Assembly: GCA_024213275.1 (NCBI GenBank)
Contig: JANAVG010000016.1
Coordinates: 19,440-83,439 of the forward strand
DNA: 64,000 nucleotides
Origin: Rossellomorea sp. BNER
GTDB lineage: Bacteria; Bacillota; Bacilli; Bacillales; Bacillaceae_B
Reading direction: 5' to 3'
Shown here: positions 54,799 to 63,884 of the stretch, one piece after another
How positions within the stretch are numbered: the first letter of the stretch is position 1
Layout of the letters: each line of letters starts with the position of its first letter
Notes under the pieces: model-generated
Told to the model about the DNA's origin: nothing
Seen by the model: the letters and a program-made list of their open reading frames with translations, nothing else
Databases searched by the model: none
Translations under genes and position numbers: made by a program

Positions 54799-55254
54799 TT
54801 ATTGATTTTTTTCCATTTCATCTAATACTCTATTTACTCGTTTTTCAAGCATTTTCATTCCACTTCCCCCTGCTTGGAAGTGTCTTAGCTGTCCATCTTT
54901 ATCAAAGACATAATAAGCAGGAACATATTGATTTTCAAAGGCATCTGTTAGCTTATGCTCGCTATCTACAAAAGTTGGTTGAGTAATGTCATGTTCAGCT
55001 GCTACCCTCTTGATTTCATCTAAATTTAAATCATCTTCCGATCTTGGCATATGAACAGCTACAACGTTTAACTTATCTTTGTATTGGTCTCTAAACTCAT
55101 TTACCTGTGGCATAGCCTCTTTGCAAAGATGGCAACTAATAGACCAGAAGTGAATAAGGGTCGGCTTCTCTCCGATTAAATCTTCTTTCTTCACTTCACC
55201 ATTTAACCACTCTGTAGCTCCATTTAATTCAGGCATTGGTGCACGTAATTTCAT
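54799..55254 (-). CDS. ykuV: Thiol-disulfide oxidoreductase YkuV
   Basis: The 151-residue thioredoxin-fold protein has active-site Cys residues in SISCHLCKE (Cys41, Cys44), a cis-Pro region YVPAYYVFD, and no signal peptide. It begins MKLRAPMPELNG and closely resembles B. subtilis YkuV, a cytoplasmic thioredoxin-like reductase. AAGGAGGA precedes the ATG at 55254; the frame to 55272 overlaps this site. It follows ykuU across a terminator. Confidence 0.93.
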   Translation of the reverse strand: MKLRAPMPELNGATEWLNGEVKKEDLIGEKPTLIHFWSISCHLCKEAMPQVNEFRDQYKDKLNVVAVHMPRSEDDLNLDEIKRVAAEHDITQPTFVDSEHKLTDAFENQYVPAYYVFDKDGQLRHFQAGGSGMKMLEKRVNRVLDEMEKNQ

Positions 55255-55375
55255 TATCGTTTCCTCCTTCATCCTATATGTATATTGTTCAATCCGTTTA
55301 AAAAATAAACCTTATTAATGATAAATAAGTTTTGTTTTCACTTGTGGTGTTCAGCCTTTCTGCCAGATCATGCAT

Positions 55376-55416
55376 GATAAAAGAAAAGTCCTAACAAACC
55401 GTTAGGACTTTTCTTG
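55376..55416 (-). terminator. Intrinsic terminator after ykuU
   Basis: A 15-bp perfect stem AAGAAAAGTCCTAAC and complement around AAACC. On the minus strand the last arm ends in CTTTTCTT. It separates ykuU from ykuV. Confidence 0.85.
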
Positions 55417-55425
55417 TTTAGTCTA

Positions 55426-55968
55426 TTAAAGAGTAGCTTGTCCTGGTTTCCAGTTAGCTGGGCAAAGACCACCAGTTTGAAGTGCTTGAAGTACACGAAG
55501 TGTTTCATCAACGTCACGACCAATGTTGTTATGGAAAACTGTTTGGTACTGTAACTCACCTTCTGGGTTTACGATGTAAAGACCACGAAGAGCTACACCT
55601 TCGTCTTCAATTAATACACCATAGTCACGTGATACAACGTGGTTTGTATCAGCAGCTAGTGGATAACGTAATTCACCAAGACCATTCTCTTTACGATCAG
55701 TATTGATCCAAGCTAAGTGTGTATGGATAGTGTCTGTTGAAACACCAATTACTTCTGCATCTAGATCTTCGAATTCATCGTAACGATCTGACATTGCAGT
55801 GATCTCTGTTGGGCATACGAAAGTGAAGTCCATTGGATAGAAAAACAATACTGTCCATTTACCATTTTTCATGTTTTCTTCAAGACTTACTTTACCAAAT
55901 TCCTTGTTAGCCATTACTGCGTCCATTTCGAAACGTGGAGCTTGTTTACCTACCATGCGTTCTGCCAT
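55426..55968 (-). CDS. ykuU: 2-Cys peroxiredoxin YkuU
   Basis: The 180-residue AhpC/TSA peroxiredoxin has peroxidatic Cys52 in FTFVCPTE and resolving Cys169 in GGLCPANW. It should reduce hydrogen peroxide and organic peroxides, probably with YkuV or thioredoxin as reductant. It is preceded by a strong sigma-A promoter and GGAGGG, and followed by a terminator. The ykuT–ykuU–ykuV order is as in B. subtilis. Confidence 0.94.
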   Translation of the reverse strand: MAERMVGKQAPRFEMDAVMANKEFGKVSLEENMKNGKWTVLFFYPMDFTFVCPTEITAMSDRYDEFEDLDAEVIGVSTDTIHTHLAWINTDRKENGLGELRYPLAADTNHVVSRDYGVLIEDEGVALRGLYIVNPEGELQYQTVFHNNIGRDVDETLRVLQALQTGGLCPANWKPGQATL

Positions 55969-56046
55969 GAATAAATCCCTCCAAAGATAATTATAAATGA
56001 GAAAGAAATCAATTAATTCTCAATTACTTTCTTTTCAACAATTGTT

Positions 56047-56075
56047 ATTATATTAAAAGTAAGGTTCTAAGTCAA
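56047..56075 (-). promoter_or_regulatory. Sigma-A promoter of ykuU
   Basis: On the minus strand TTGACT (56075-56070), a 17-base spacer and a perfect TATAAT (56052-56047). The start would lie about 70 bases before the ATG. The AT-rich stretch upstream (56076-56120) shows no confident PerR box. The remainder of 55969-56337 is the ykuT upstream region. Confidence 0.7.
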
Positions 56076-56337
56076 CTCTAATTTATAATAAATTTAAACT
56101 AGAAATTATTATAATCACTCTACCTTTAACCCACTATATGTTTTTCCCTATTGTAATAGGGTTAAACCAAAAAATACAAAATACTATTTTTTTATTTCAC
56201 ATTAAAAGTTTAACATTAATATTTTGTGGAATAAAATAAAATGCACTTTTGACATTCACTAAAAAAATATGTGTATACTAAAAAAGGTAAATATGTAATA
56301 ATGTATGGGTTTATGTTTACAGAAAGGATGATGAATT

Positions 56338-57216
56338 TTGGAATTTTTATTAGGTTTTAATGCAATTGGGGAAAGATTAGCTGAATTTGAATGGGGGGCC
56401 TTGATGATCAAGGTGGGACTAGGTGCTCTTAAAATTCTTGCTATATACATAGTTTTTCTGATTGTTAAAGCATTAGGAAATCGTATTATTGAAAAAGCAT
56501 TTACAAGATATAAGCAGAAAGAGAATATTTCAGTCGGGAGAGCTCAAACGTTACAACATCTTACTAAGAACATACTCGGTTATGTACTCATTTTTGTTTT
56601 TGTAGTCACCGTCCTCCAAATTCTTACAATAGATGTAACAGCTATTATTGCAGGGGCTGGAATTGTTGGCCTTGCTGTAGGATTTGGTGCACAAGGACTT
56701 GTGAGTGACATTGTCACTGGCTTCTTTATTCTTTTAGAAAAACAAATCGATGTTGGTGATTATGTAACAACGGGAAGTTTTTCAGGTATAGTAGAACAAG
56801 TGGGGCTTAGAACGACTCAAATCAGAGGATTCGATGGTACCCTTCATTATGTACCAAACCGTGAAATTACAAGCATCAGTAACCACTCAAGAGGAAATAT
56901 GCAAGCTATTGTTGATATCGGTATATCCTATAATGATAATATTGATCTAGCCATTTCAGTGCTTCAAGAGACTTGCGATCGAATTGCTGGCGGGGATGAA
57001 AATATAGTAGAAGGACCAAATGTAATAGGTGTACAAACTTTAGGATCTTCAGATGTTGTTCTTAGAGTGATAGCCAAGACTAAAAATATGGAGCAATGGG
57101 GAGTCGAGCGAAAACTTCGCAAAGCTTTCAAAGAGGCTTTTGATGCAAATGGTATTGAAATCCCATATCCACATCAAGTTAATATCGAAATGAAAGATGA
57201 TTCTAAATTAAATTAG
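56338..57216 (+). CDS. ykuT: Small-conductance mechanosensitive channel (MscS family, YkuT-like)
   Basis: The 292-residue protein has three membrane helices. The third is the Gly/Ala-rich pore helix (GAGIVGLAVGFGAQGLVSDIVTGFFILLE), followed by the cytoplasmic beta domain (QIDVGDYVTTGSFSGIVEQVGLRTT). This is the MscS signature. It releases solutes upon hypo-osmotic shock. It starts at TTG; an ATG a few bases upstream is out of frame. It is divergent from ykuU and has its own terminator. Confidence 0.93.
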   Translation: MEFLLGFNAIGERLAEFEWGALMIKVGLGALKILAIYIVFLIVKALGNRIIEKAFTRYKQKENISVGRAQTLQHLTKNILGYVLIFVFVVTVLQILTIDVTAIIAGAGIVGLAVGFGAQGLVSDIVTGFFILLEKQIDVGDYVTTGSFSGIVEQVGLRTTQIRGFDGTLHYVPNREITSISNHSRGNMQAIVDIGISYNDNIDLAISVLQETCDRIAGGDENIVEGPNVIGVQTLGSSDVVLRVIAKTKNMEQWGVERKLRKAFKEAFDANGIEIPYPHQVNIEMKDDSKLN

Positions 57217-57220
57217 TATT

Positions 57221-57255
57221 AAGAGGAGCAGGCCAATTTGCCTCCTCCTCTTTTT
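57221..57255 (+). terminator. Intrinsic terminator after ykuT
   Basis: AAGAGGAG-C-AGGC pairs with GCCT-C-CTCCTCTT, followed by TTT. It abuts repeat B copy 4. Confidence 0.8.
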
Positions 57256-57388
57256 AAAAGGCTGTTCTCGTAAACATTGTTGTTATGAATAGGAGTTAGT
57301 TGATTGACGCGAAAGGATGCCCGCTTTCCGCTCCAACAAAACTTAAGTTCTTTAAAAACAACAATCTTTTAGAAAAGAGCCTTTAATT
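57256..57388. repeat. MITE-like repeat family B, copy 4
   Basis: The left end AAAAGGCTGTTCTCGTAAAC with ATTGTTGTT and the right end AACAACAATCTTTTAGAAAAG with AGCCTTT are inverted repeats of about 28 bases. The interior includes GGATGCCCGCTTTCCGCTCC. It lies between convergent ykuT and dapL. Confidence 0.8.
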
Positions 57389-57456
57389 ATGAAGATTATC
57401 CGTGATAACACCAGTTCCTTAAGTGGAAACTCATAACAAGTCAAATTGCTTATAAC

Positions 57457-58578
57457 TTAAAGTGTTTCAATATATTTCGTCATAGTAGTTATCGCTACGT
57501 CAATAGCTTCTTCATTTGGATCAAGCTTTGCATGATGCAAGCCGTATTCCGAATCCACGCCTAACCAAAACATAAATCCAGGTATCTCTTCTAAGAGATA
57601 TCCAAAATCTTCACCGGTCATTGCTTCTTGACATCGAATATATTCTATATCTGTTTGTGTTTGCAGATAATCGATGAATTGTTTCGTGGAATATTCCTCA
57701 TTATAGACTTGATGATACATACTTCCATAATCAATAGACACTTCACATTCAAATCCAATTTTCAAGCCTTCGACAAGAGCTTCAATTCTGTTCTTGACTT
57801 TCTTCATCTCTTTTACTGAAAGTGTTCGAATCGTACCTTCTAGCCTTGCGTTCTCCGCAATAATATTTTGTACGGTTCCACCAGTGATTTTACCGATCGT
57901 AACAACGGCACTCTCTAATGGATTAACATTACGAGAAGTTATCGTCTGAAGCTGAGTAACGAGCATAGACGCTGCTACCACCATATCTTTTGTCTGGTGT
58001 GGGTAGGCTGCATGACCTCCTCTTCCTTTTAGGTCAATGATTAATTCTGATGTATTAGCAAATAATAGGCCCTCTTTTGTTGCAATTTGACCCACTTTAT
58101 ACTCAGGAGCAATATGAAGCCCCATCATAAGATCAGGCTTCCACATTTTCATAATATCACTTTCAAGCATTGGCTTTGCCCCACCAGGTCCTTCTTCAGC
58201 AGGCTGGAAAAGAAATAATAAATCATCACTTATTGGGTTTTGGCTGAAATAGGATAAGATTCCTAAAGCAATACTCATATGAAAATCATGACCACATGCA
58301 TGCATTTGCCCATGGTGTTCTGATGGGAATGAAAGGCCTGTTTCTTCTGTAATCGGAAGTCCATCAATGTCTGCCCGATATCCTATCATTTTAGAAGGAT
58401 TTAGACCCTTAAGCTTTACAAATAGACCTGTCTTCCACTTTTTTATTTCTATCCTGTTTGATGGCAGTGCTTCTATATATTCAAGTAAAAATTGTTGTGT
58501 TTTAAATTCTTGAAACCCTAACTCTGGTATTCGATGAAGCTGTCTTCTAATCTTTACAAACGGATTTATGTGTACCAT
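57457..58578 (-). CDS. dapL: N-acetyldiaminopimelate deacetylase
   Basis: The 373-residue M20/amidohydrolase-type enzyme has [17 protein letters not shown] (metal Cys/His near residue 94), [13 protein letters not shown] (catalytic Glu) and a C-terminal [15 protein letters not shown]. It removes acetyl from N-acetyl-LL-diaminopimelate in the acetylase branch of lysine synthesis, pairing with the product of the next gene. It corresponds to B. subtilis ykuR. Unlike a tight dapD–dapL pair, 278 bases with a terminator and a repeat B lie between it and dapD. Confidence 0.92.
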   Translation of the reverse strand: MVHINPFVKIRRQLHRIPELGFQEFKTQQFLLEYIEALPSNRIEIKKWKTGLFVKLKGLNPSKMIGYRADIDGLPITEETGLSFPSEHHGQMHACGHDFHMSIALGILSYFSQNPISDDLLFLFQPAEEGPGGAKPMLESDIMKMWKPDLMMGLHIAPEYKVGQIATKEGLLFANTSELIIDLKGRGGHAAYPHQTKDMVVAASMLVTQLQTITSRNVNPLESAVVTIGKITGGTVQNIIAENARLEGTIRTLSVKEMKKVKNRIEALVEGLKIGFECEVSIDYGSMYHQVYNEEYSTKQFIDYLQTQTDIEYIRCQEAMTGEDFGYLLEEIPGFMFWLGVDSEYGLHHAKLDPNEEAIDVAITTMTKYIETL

Positions 58579-58606
58579 TCATTTCCCCACCTTATTGATC
58601 CTTTAT

Positions 58607-58696
58607 AAAAGGCTCTTTTCGTAAACTTTGTTGCTTTTGATCAATGGATAACTTTTACAAAACCTATTTATAAAAATCTTTTAGTAAAGAGCCTAT
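58607..58696. repeat. MITE-like repeat family B, copy 5 (short form)
   Basis: The left end AAAAGGCTCTTTTCGTAAAC and right end TCTTTTAGTAAAGAGCCT are inverted repeats of about 20 bases around 50 bases. It lies in the dapL upstream region. Confidence 0.75.
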
Positions 58697-58815
58697 AATC
58701 GACCTATCTCCAATTCATCCAATGCTTCATTCTCTATTCTAAAAATTGAACGGACAAAGGAATGCAGGAATTTGGAATTTTTCTTTAGTAACAAAATCTA
58801 GGAAATCAACCTTAT

Positions 58816-58851
58816 TAAAAAAAGGACTGACCCTTTGAAGAGGGTCAGTCC
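58816..58851 (-). terminator. Intrinsic terminator after dapD
   Basis: An 11-bp perfect stem GGACTGACCCT/AGGGTCAGTCC around six bases, followed by T7 on the minus strand. It should stop dapD transcripts before dapL. Confidence 0.92.
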
Positions 58852-58856
58852 CATAT

Positions 58857-59567
58857 TTATAGCTGACGCAATTCTTGCTTGATTTCGGTTTTTGATTTTG
58901 TTTTTTCATCAATTTCTTTAATAACTTTCGCTGGGGTGCCAGCAACAACTGTATACGGAGGAACATCTTCAACCACGATAGCACCTGCAGCGACTACTGC
59001 ACCTTTACCTACAGTAACTCCCTCTAAGATCACAGCATTTGCTCCAACCACCACGTCATCTTCTACAACCACAGGCTTAGCTGAAGGTGGCTCAACCACA
59101 CCTGCTAAAACGGCACCTGCGCCGATATGACAATTCTTCCCGACTGTTGCACGACCTCCAAGGACCACATTCATATCAATCATCGTTCCTTCTCCAACTA
59201 CAGAGCCAATATTAATAGAAGCCCCCATCATAATAACAGCATTATCGCCAATTACAACTTGATCACGAATAATCGCACCTGGCTCAATACGAGCTTTTAT
59301 GTTCTTTAAATCTAGTAGTGGAATAGCAGAATTGCGACGATCATTCTCTACTACATAATCTTCAATTATACTTTTATTATCTTCAAGAATTACGGATAGT
59401 TCAGACCATTCTCCAAACACTACTCCTGAATCTTCACCAATAAATGTTTGAGAAGAAGGACCAAAATTAATCTTTTTCAAATCACCTTTTACATAAACCT
59501 TAACAGGTGTAGACTTTGTACTATTTTGAATAAACGAGATAATTTCATTTGCATCCATCATTTTCAT
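58857..59567 (-). CDS. dapD: Tetrahydrodipicolinate N-acetyltransferase
   Basis: The 236-residue enzyme has an N-terminal alpha/beta part and a left-handed beta-helix from about residue 85. Hexapeptide repeats are clear ([44 protein letters not shown]). It acetylates tetrahydrodipicolinate with acetyl-CoA, the committed step before DapL. The ATG at 59567, seven bases after GGAGGG, gives 236 residues as in B. subtilis YkuQ/DapD; the frame to 59615 is longer by chance. It lies downstream of ccpC with an 84-base gap. Confidence 0.95.
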   Translation of the reverse strand: MKMMDANEIISFIQNSTKSTPVKVYVKGDLKKINFGPSSQTFIGEDSGVVFGEWSELSVILEDNKSIIEDYVVENDRRNSAIPLLDLKNIKARIEPGAIIRDQVVIGDNAVIMMGASINIGSVVGEGTMIDMNVVLGGRATVGKNCHIGAGAVLAGVVEPPSAKPVVVEDDVVVGANAVILEGVTVGKGAVVAAGAIVVEDVPPYTVVAGTPAKVIKEIDEKTKSKTEIKQELRQL

Positions 59568-59651
59568 CTTAAAACCCTCCAAAGCTATGTATATATTCAG
59601 AATAATTATAATCACTTTAACAAATTAAAGGAAGAGAGACAAGGGAAATGA

Positions 59652-60542
59652 TTATGAAATATGTGATGAATTTGTTTCCAAAAATTCTTCAATCACTTCC
59701 ACGAATGCTTTCACCTGTCTCAGTTCAAATGCTGAATCATATCCTAGTAACCATGTATCCCTTGCGATTGTTGACTGATTTTCATCCATTAAAGGGATTT
59801 TAAATAAACCTTCATCAGCACCATTCAAAGTGATGGCTGGAAGAATCGCATATCCTATCCCATTAAAAGTCATCTGCTTACAAGTTTCTATTTGATCGAC
59901 AACTATAGTTCTCTTAGGCGTTGTTTGAAATTGGCGATGCCACCAATCTTGGATTTCTTGGTAATAATTCGAATCACTTTTAAATTGAATAAATGGGCGA
60001 TCTGTTTCCATTACTTGTTTAATATCTTGAATTTCGCGATCGACTAAATATAAAGTGTCATGAAATAAATGATGCTTAGGACCTTTCCAATCTGGAGTAC
60101 CCCTAATAATTCCTATATGCACTGTATCTTCATAAATAGCTTCAAGGATTTCACTACTCCAGCCTGTGATGAGTGATATTTTTGCATGCGGATAGCGATC
60201 AACAAACTTTTTTAACACCTGTGGTAACCAATTTTGGCCAACAATTGAGGCACAAGCGATTTTTAAGGTTCCATGAACTTTTGTTTGCAATGCATCAATT
60301 TCTTCCCTCACAAAACCCTCTTTTTCTAATATTTCTTTAGCAAAATTAACGATTAATTCTCCAGCAGGTGTTAGTGATAATCCTTTTTGTGAACGAATAA
60401 AGATCTTCGTACCCCAATCCTTTTCGATATTTTGTAACCTTTGAGATAATGCTGGCTGTGAGACAAACAATCTTTCTGCCGCTTTTCTCATATTCATTTC
60501 TTGAGCAAGCACAGTAAGTAATTGATATTCAGTAAATGCCAT
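59652..60542 (-). CDS. ccpC: CcpC, LysR-type regulator of TCA genes
   Basis: The 296-residue LysR regulator has an N-terminal winged HTH (LAQEMNMRKAAERLFVSQPALSQRLQNIEKDWG) and a substrate-binding domain for citrate. Segments such as SLITGWSSE, GIIRGTPDWKG and RPFIQFKSDSNYYQEIQ match B. subtilis CcpC closely. CcpC represses citZ and citB and its own gene. The ATG at 60542 is nine bases from AAGGG; the ATG at 60551 directly abuts it. A CcpC-type dyad lies just upstream. Confidence 0.93.
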   Translation of the reverse strand: MAFTEYQLLTVLAQEMNMRKAAERLFVSQPALSQRLQNIEKDWGTKIFIRSQKGLSLTPAGELIVNFAKEILEKEGFVREEIDALQTKVHGTLKIACASIVGQNWLPQVLKKFVDRYPHAKISLITGWSSEILEAIYEDTVHIGIIRGTPDWKGPKHHLFHDTLYLVDREIQDIKQVMETDRPFIQFKSDSNYYQEIQDWWHRQFQTTPKRTIVVDQIETCKQMTFNGIGYAILPAITLNGADEGLFKIPLMDENQSTIARDTWLLGYDSAFELRQVKAFVEVIEEFLETNSSHIS

Positions 60543-60560
60543 TGTGATCATCCCTTAATG

Positions 60561-60575
60561 ATAAGTTTTTCTTAT
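60561..60575. promoter_or_regulatory. CcpC-type operator between ccpC and the TauE/SafE gene
   Basis: ATAAGTTTTTCTTAT is an exact ATAA-N7-TTAT dyad, the motif reported for CcpC targets. It lies 19 bases upstream of the ccpC start and within the 106-bp divergent promoter region. Confidence 0.65.
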
Positions 60576-60648
60576 ATTATATATGAATTTATTTGTAATT
60601 TCATTATCACTCTTGAACAATTACACTAAATTCAGAGGTGAAAACCAA

Positions 60649-61374
60649 ATGATGATGATTATGTTTATTACAGGTTTGATTGTTGCATTCATTGGGACAT
60701 TTGCAGGAAGTGGTGGTTTAATCGGCATGCCAGTCATGCTTGTTGTTGGATTACCCGTGCATACAGCCATTGCAACGGCAAAATTTTCGAATATGATTAG
60801 TTCATTTTCAAGCTTTTATTATTTATTAAAAATGAAAAAAGTAGAATGGAAAGAAGCAAGTTATGTTATACCTATTGCTATTACAGGGGGCATTACAGGA
60901 GGATTCATCGCAAGCTTCATTTCTCCTAGAGTAATGGAAATCATTGCGATTCTACTTTTGCTATTCGCCCTATCACTAAGTCTAAGGAAGAAGCCACCAG
61001 TAAACGAAAAAGAGAGAAAAGTTAAGCAAAGACTCTCACCCTATTTATTTAGTATCGCTGTATATGACGGAGTGTTTGGTCCTGGCCAAGCAACACTTCT
61101 CATGTATTTTTATCTAAATAAGGGTTATCAGTATATTAAAGCAGTAGCCTTAACTCGATTTCAGACATTCCTTTCGTGTACCGGAGCATTTATTATGTAT
61201 TTCTCAAATGACTACTTTGATTGGAAAATTGGGATTCCTTTTGCATTAGGAGGCTTGATCGGTGCACAATTAGCTGTTCGATTCACAGACAAAATCTCTG
61301 TAACGAATGCAAAGCTATTATTAAATATCATCACATTGCTATTAATCATTCAATTAACTTATTCCCTTTTCTAA
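60649..61374 (+). CDS. TauE/SafE-family anion permease
   Basis: The 241-residue membrane protein has seven to eight helices. FAGSGGLIGMPVMLVVGLPVHTAIATAKF in the first repeat and YDGVFGPGQATLLMYFYL in the second are TauE/SafE signatures. The family exports or imports organosulfur and small organic anions; the substrate here is unknown. The ATG at 60649 has AGAGGTG upstream; the longer frame from 60583 overlaps the promoter. It is divergent from ccpC, so CcpC control is possible (inference). Confidence 0.87.
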   Translation: MMMIMFITGLIVAFIGTFAGSGGLIGMPVMLVVGLPVHTAIATAKFSNMISSFSSFYYLLKMKKVEWKEASYVIPIAITGGITGGFIASFISPRVMEIIAILLLLFALSLSLRKKPPVNEKERKVKQRLSPYLFSIAVYDGVFGPGQATLLMYFYLNKGYQYIKAVALTRFQTFLSCTGAFIMYFSNDYFDWKIGIPFALGGLIGAQLAVRFTDKISVTNAKLLLNIITLLLIIQLTYSLF

Positions 61375-61376
61375 TC

Positions 61377-61489
61377 AAAAAGGAGCTGCCAAACTAGTGT
61401 GTCAGAAACCACAACTCCAAAATATAGAAAAATCTCTATACAGACAAATAATATGGTTCCGGACTCCATTTTGGACAGCCCTTTATTAT
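61377..61489. repeat. Palindromic repeat family C, copy 2
   Basis: It shares GAAACCACAACTCCAA, an ATATAGAA block, ATGGTTCCGGACTCCATTTT and the end GGACAGCCCTTT with copy 1. Its left end is AAAGGAGCTGCC. It begins right after one stop codon and reaches the stop of the convergent gene. Confidence 0.75.
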
Positions 61490-62988
61490 TCTTTTCTTGG
61501 CATAAACCAAATCATCATAAAACTTATAATTGCCACGATTAATACGACAGCATAAACCCATTGAAGTGAGATCGTTAAACCTTCTTGTAAAATTCCTTTT
61601 AGCGTGGAGTTTAATTCACTTCTTTTCGATTCGTCTAAAAGCATATTAACGACATCCAAGTTAGCGTTTTCTGATCCATGATTTTGAAGGTATGTTTGGA
61701 TCCGGCTATTTAAAACTCCACCCAATAGTGCCGCCCCTATCGTACTTCCAAGATTTCTCATGAACATATTGGCCGCTGTTGCAATTCCTCTTTGCTTCCA
61801 TGACACTGTGCTTTGAATAGAGACAATAAATGAAGTTGATGTTAATCCCATTCCTATCCCTATAAAAAATGAGCCGCATGCCGCCCAAATTGGACCTGAA
61901 GATGGAGCCATAGTGACAAAGAAAATACTTCCAAGTATTAATGAAAGGCCCCCGATAAAGCATGTTTTATAGTAACCAATTTTCAATAATAATCTTCCTG
62001 CAACAGTCGAGGCAATTGGCCACCCTATTGACATCGCAGTTAAAGTAAAGCCAGCTACAGTAGCACTTCTTTCCATTACACCTTGGACAAATGCCGGAAG
62101 AAAACTGGAGATACCTATCAACATTATTCCTGTCGTAAGTGAGACAACATTAGCAACAAGAATGGAGCGCACTTTCCAGATGTCAAATGGCATCATCGGA
62201 TCATTTGCTATTTTCTCCTGTCTTACAAAAAGATAGAAAAAAAGAATCGAGATTGCGATGATCCCCATTGCTGAAAAAGAGCTCCATGGGATATGAACTC
62301 CCCCCTCAACAAGGATAAACATTAAAGACGAAATTGATATAGTTAAAAGCAATGCACCTTTGTAATCAATGTCTGGCTTTGTCTTTTCAACATTTTCATG
62401 TAAATAAAGCCATAATCCGACTATCGCTAAAATCCCAAGAGGAATATTAATCCAAAAAACATATCTCCAGCTGACAAGTTCTACAAGAATTCCTCCAATT
62501 GCGGGTCCACTAATAGCAGATATTCCCCATACACTTGATAAGTATCCTTGTATTTTCGCTCTTTCTTCTTTTGTATAAATATCGCCGACGATTGTAGTAG
62601 CCATTGGTAATACAGCACCGGCACCCAAGCCTTGAATGAGGCGAAAAATAATCAATTGAATCATTGATTGGGAAAACCCACAAAGGATAGAACCGATTAA
62701 AAATAAAATGATTCCGAAGGTTATAACTGGTTTTCTTCCAAATATATCTGAGAGCTTTCCATATATTAAAACAGTTACTGCATTCATTAAAAGGTATGCT
62801 GAGAACACCCAGCTGTATAAAGAAAATCCTCCTAAATCCCCTACAATAGACGGCATTGCCGTTGAAATAATGGTCGCTTCAATAGCCCCCATAAACATAG
62901 CAAGCATGACTGCTGCTAACACAAAAGGTCGCTTTGTTTTTTTTACTAAACCTTTAGCCCCTTTTATCTCCTCATTTGCATATCCCAT
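61486..62988 (-). CDS. EmrB/QacA-type MFS multidrug efflux pump (DHA2)
   Basis: The 500-residue protein has about 14 membrane helices. Motif A/D1 (FMGAIEATIISTAMPSIVGDLGGF) starts near residue 34, GKLSDIFGRKPVI is the loop 2-3 motif, and motif C (GISAISGPAIGGILVE) is near residue 153. This is the DHA2 drug:H+ antiporter type. The drug specificity cannot be read. GAAGGGGAAG precedes the ATG. It is monocistronic and no regulator is adjacent. Confidence 0.9.
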   Translation of the reverse strand: MGYANEEIKGAKGLVKKTKRPFVLAAVMLAMFMGAIEATIISTAMPSIVGDLGGFSLYSWVFSAYLLMNAVTVLIYGKLSDIFGRKPVITFGIILFLIGSILCGFSQSMIQLIIFRLIQGLGAGAVLPMATTIVGDIYTKEERAKIQGYLSSVWGISAISGPAIGGILVELVSWRYVFWINIPLGILAIVGLWLYLHENVEKTKPDIDYKGALLLTISISSLMFILVEGGVHIPWSSFSAMGIIAISILFFYLFVRQEKIANDPMMPFDIWKVRSILVANVVSLTTGIMLIGISSFLPAFVQGVMERSATVAGFTLTAMSIGWPIASTVAGRLLLKIGYYKTCFIGGLSLILGSIFFVTMAPSSGPIWAACGSFFIGIGMGLTSTSFIVSIQSTVSWKQRGIATAANMFMRNLGSTIGAALLGGVLNSRIQTYLQNHGSENANLDVVNMLLDESKRSELNSTLKGILQEGLTISLQWVYAVVLIVAIISFMMIWFMPRKE

Positions 62989-63058
62989 ACTTCCCCTTCT
63001 TTCTTTCTCCCGTTACTGCTTCCACCGCGTTAAACTAATTATTTTGAACAAAAATATT

Positions 63059-63084
63059 AGCTCCCTAAATTCTTAATGGGAGCT
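63059..63084 (-). terminator. Terminator after the CBS protein gene
   Basis: AGCTCCC pairs with GGGAGCT over a 12-base loop, followed by AATATTTTTG on the minus strand. Confidence 0.7.
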
Positions 63085-63097
63085 TTGAAAGAGTTAC

Positions 63098-63547
63098 TTA
63101 TGTACGTACATATTTGTTTAGAAGCTTTAATAATTCCCGACGAGTTAATATTCCTTCAAAATTAGATTCTTCATTCACGACACATAAAAAGGGGTGATCA
63201 ACTAGTAAGCCTAAACCTTTTTCGAACTTTGTTTCTAATGAAATTGTAGGAATATCGGTATTCATAACTTCTTCTACTTTCTTATCATCCAGTTGCTCAA
63301 ATTCAATTCTCTCTAATCCTAAAATGGAGTCCGTAATCATAGGAGAACTAATTAAACCTTTTAATCGAAATTCTGAGTCTAAAACTGGAATTGATGAATA
63401 CCCACTCTTGGTTAATAGTAAGAGAGCGTGTTCTAGATTGTTACCCACTTGCACATGTGCGACTTTTTCTGAAGGAATGATAAACTCAGAAATGCTCGTT
63501 TCTAAAAACTCTTTACTTTGTAGTGAAATCATATCAAACACCTTCAT
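63098..63547 (-). CDS. ykuL: CBS-domain protein (YkuL-like)
   Basis: The 149-residue protein is a CBS pair: the first covers about residues 14-75 (AHVQVGNNLEHALLLLTKSGYSSIPVLD) and the second about 92-149 (MNTDIPTISLETKFEKGLGLLVDHPFLCVVNEESNFEGILTRRELL). The length and N-terminus fit DarB/YkuL, which in B. subtilis binds c-di-AMP. Whether this one does so is inference. Its terminator separates it from the efflux gene. Confidence 0.82.
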   Translation of the reverse strand: MKVFDMISLQSKEFLETSISEFIIPSEKVAHVQVGNNLEHALLLLTKSGYSSIPVLDSEFRLKGLISSPMITDSILGLERIEFEQLDDKKVEEVMNTDIPTISLETKFEKGLGLLVDHPFLCVVNEESNFEGILTRRELLKLLNKYVRT

Positions 63548-63621
63548 TACTTATTTTGGGAACGCTATCTTTAATATTAACATATAATTAATTATTTGAT
63601 GATTGATATGCTTCAATTTGT

Positions 63622-63765
63622 TCAACCCTTACTTGTCATAATATTTCTTACTTTGTAGTGACAAGCAGGACAATTATAAATCACATTTTGATTAGATTGA
63701 GCAGTTAAAACATGATTTAACTCCTCTTCCTTTTGACACTTTGGACATTTAACAGTTGGATTCAT
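63622..63765 (-). CDS. 47-residue zinc-ribbon protein
   Basis: The frame starts MNPTVKCPKCQKEEELNHVL and has Cys pairs CPKC (7-10) and CPAC (32-35), a rubredoxin-knuckle zinc ribbon, then a basic tail. GAGGTGAT lies seven bases before the ATG. It is too short for common ORF cut-offs. No family is recognised beyond a generic zinc ribbon; RNA or protein binding is possible. It lies 74 bases upstream of ykuL on the same strand. Confidence 0.7.
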   Translation of the reverse strand: MNPTVKCPKCQKEEELNHVLTAQSNQNVIYNCPACHYKVRNIMTSKG

Positions 63766-63884
63766 TTATTATCACCTCATTTATAGAATGTCTACACAGC
63801 CATTTCGATATACAAACAATCCTTGGCAATCAAATCAATTGAACGAACCATTAACGTTTTACATTAACGAAACCTTTCCCTTAT

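Noticed and set aside
56076..56120. PerR box upstream of ykuU
   Set aside because: The AT-rich sequence has only chance similarity to TTATAATNATTATAA, with several mismatches and poor dyad symmetry.
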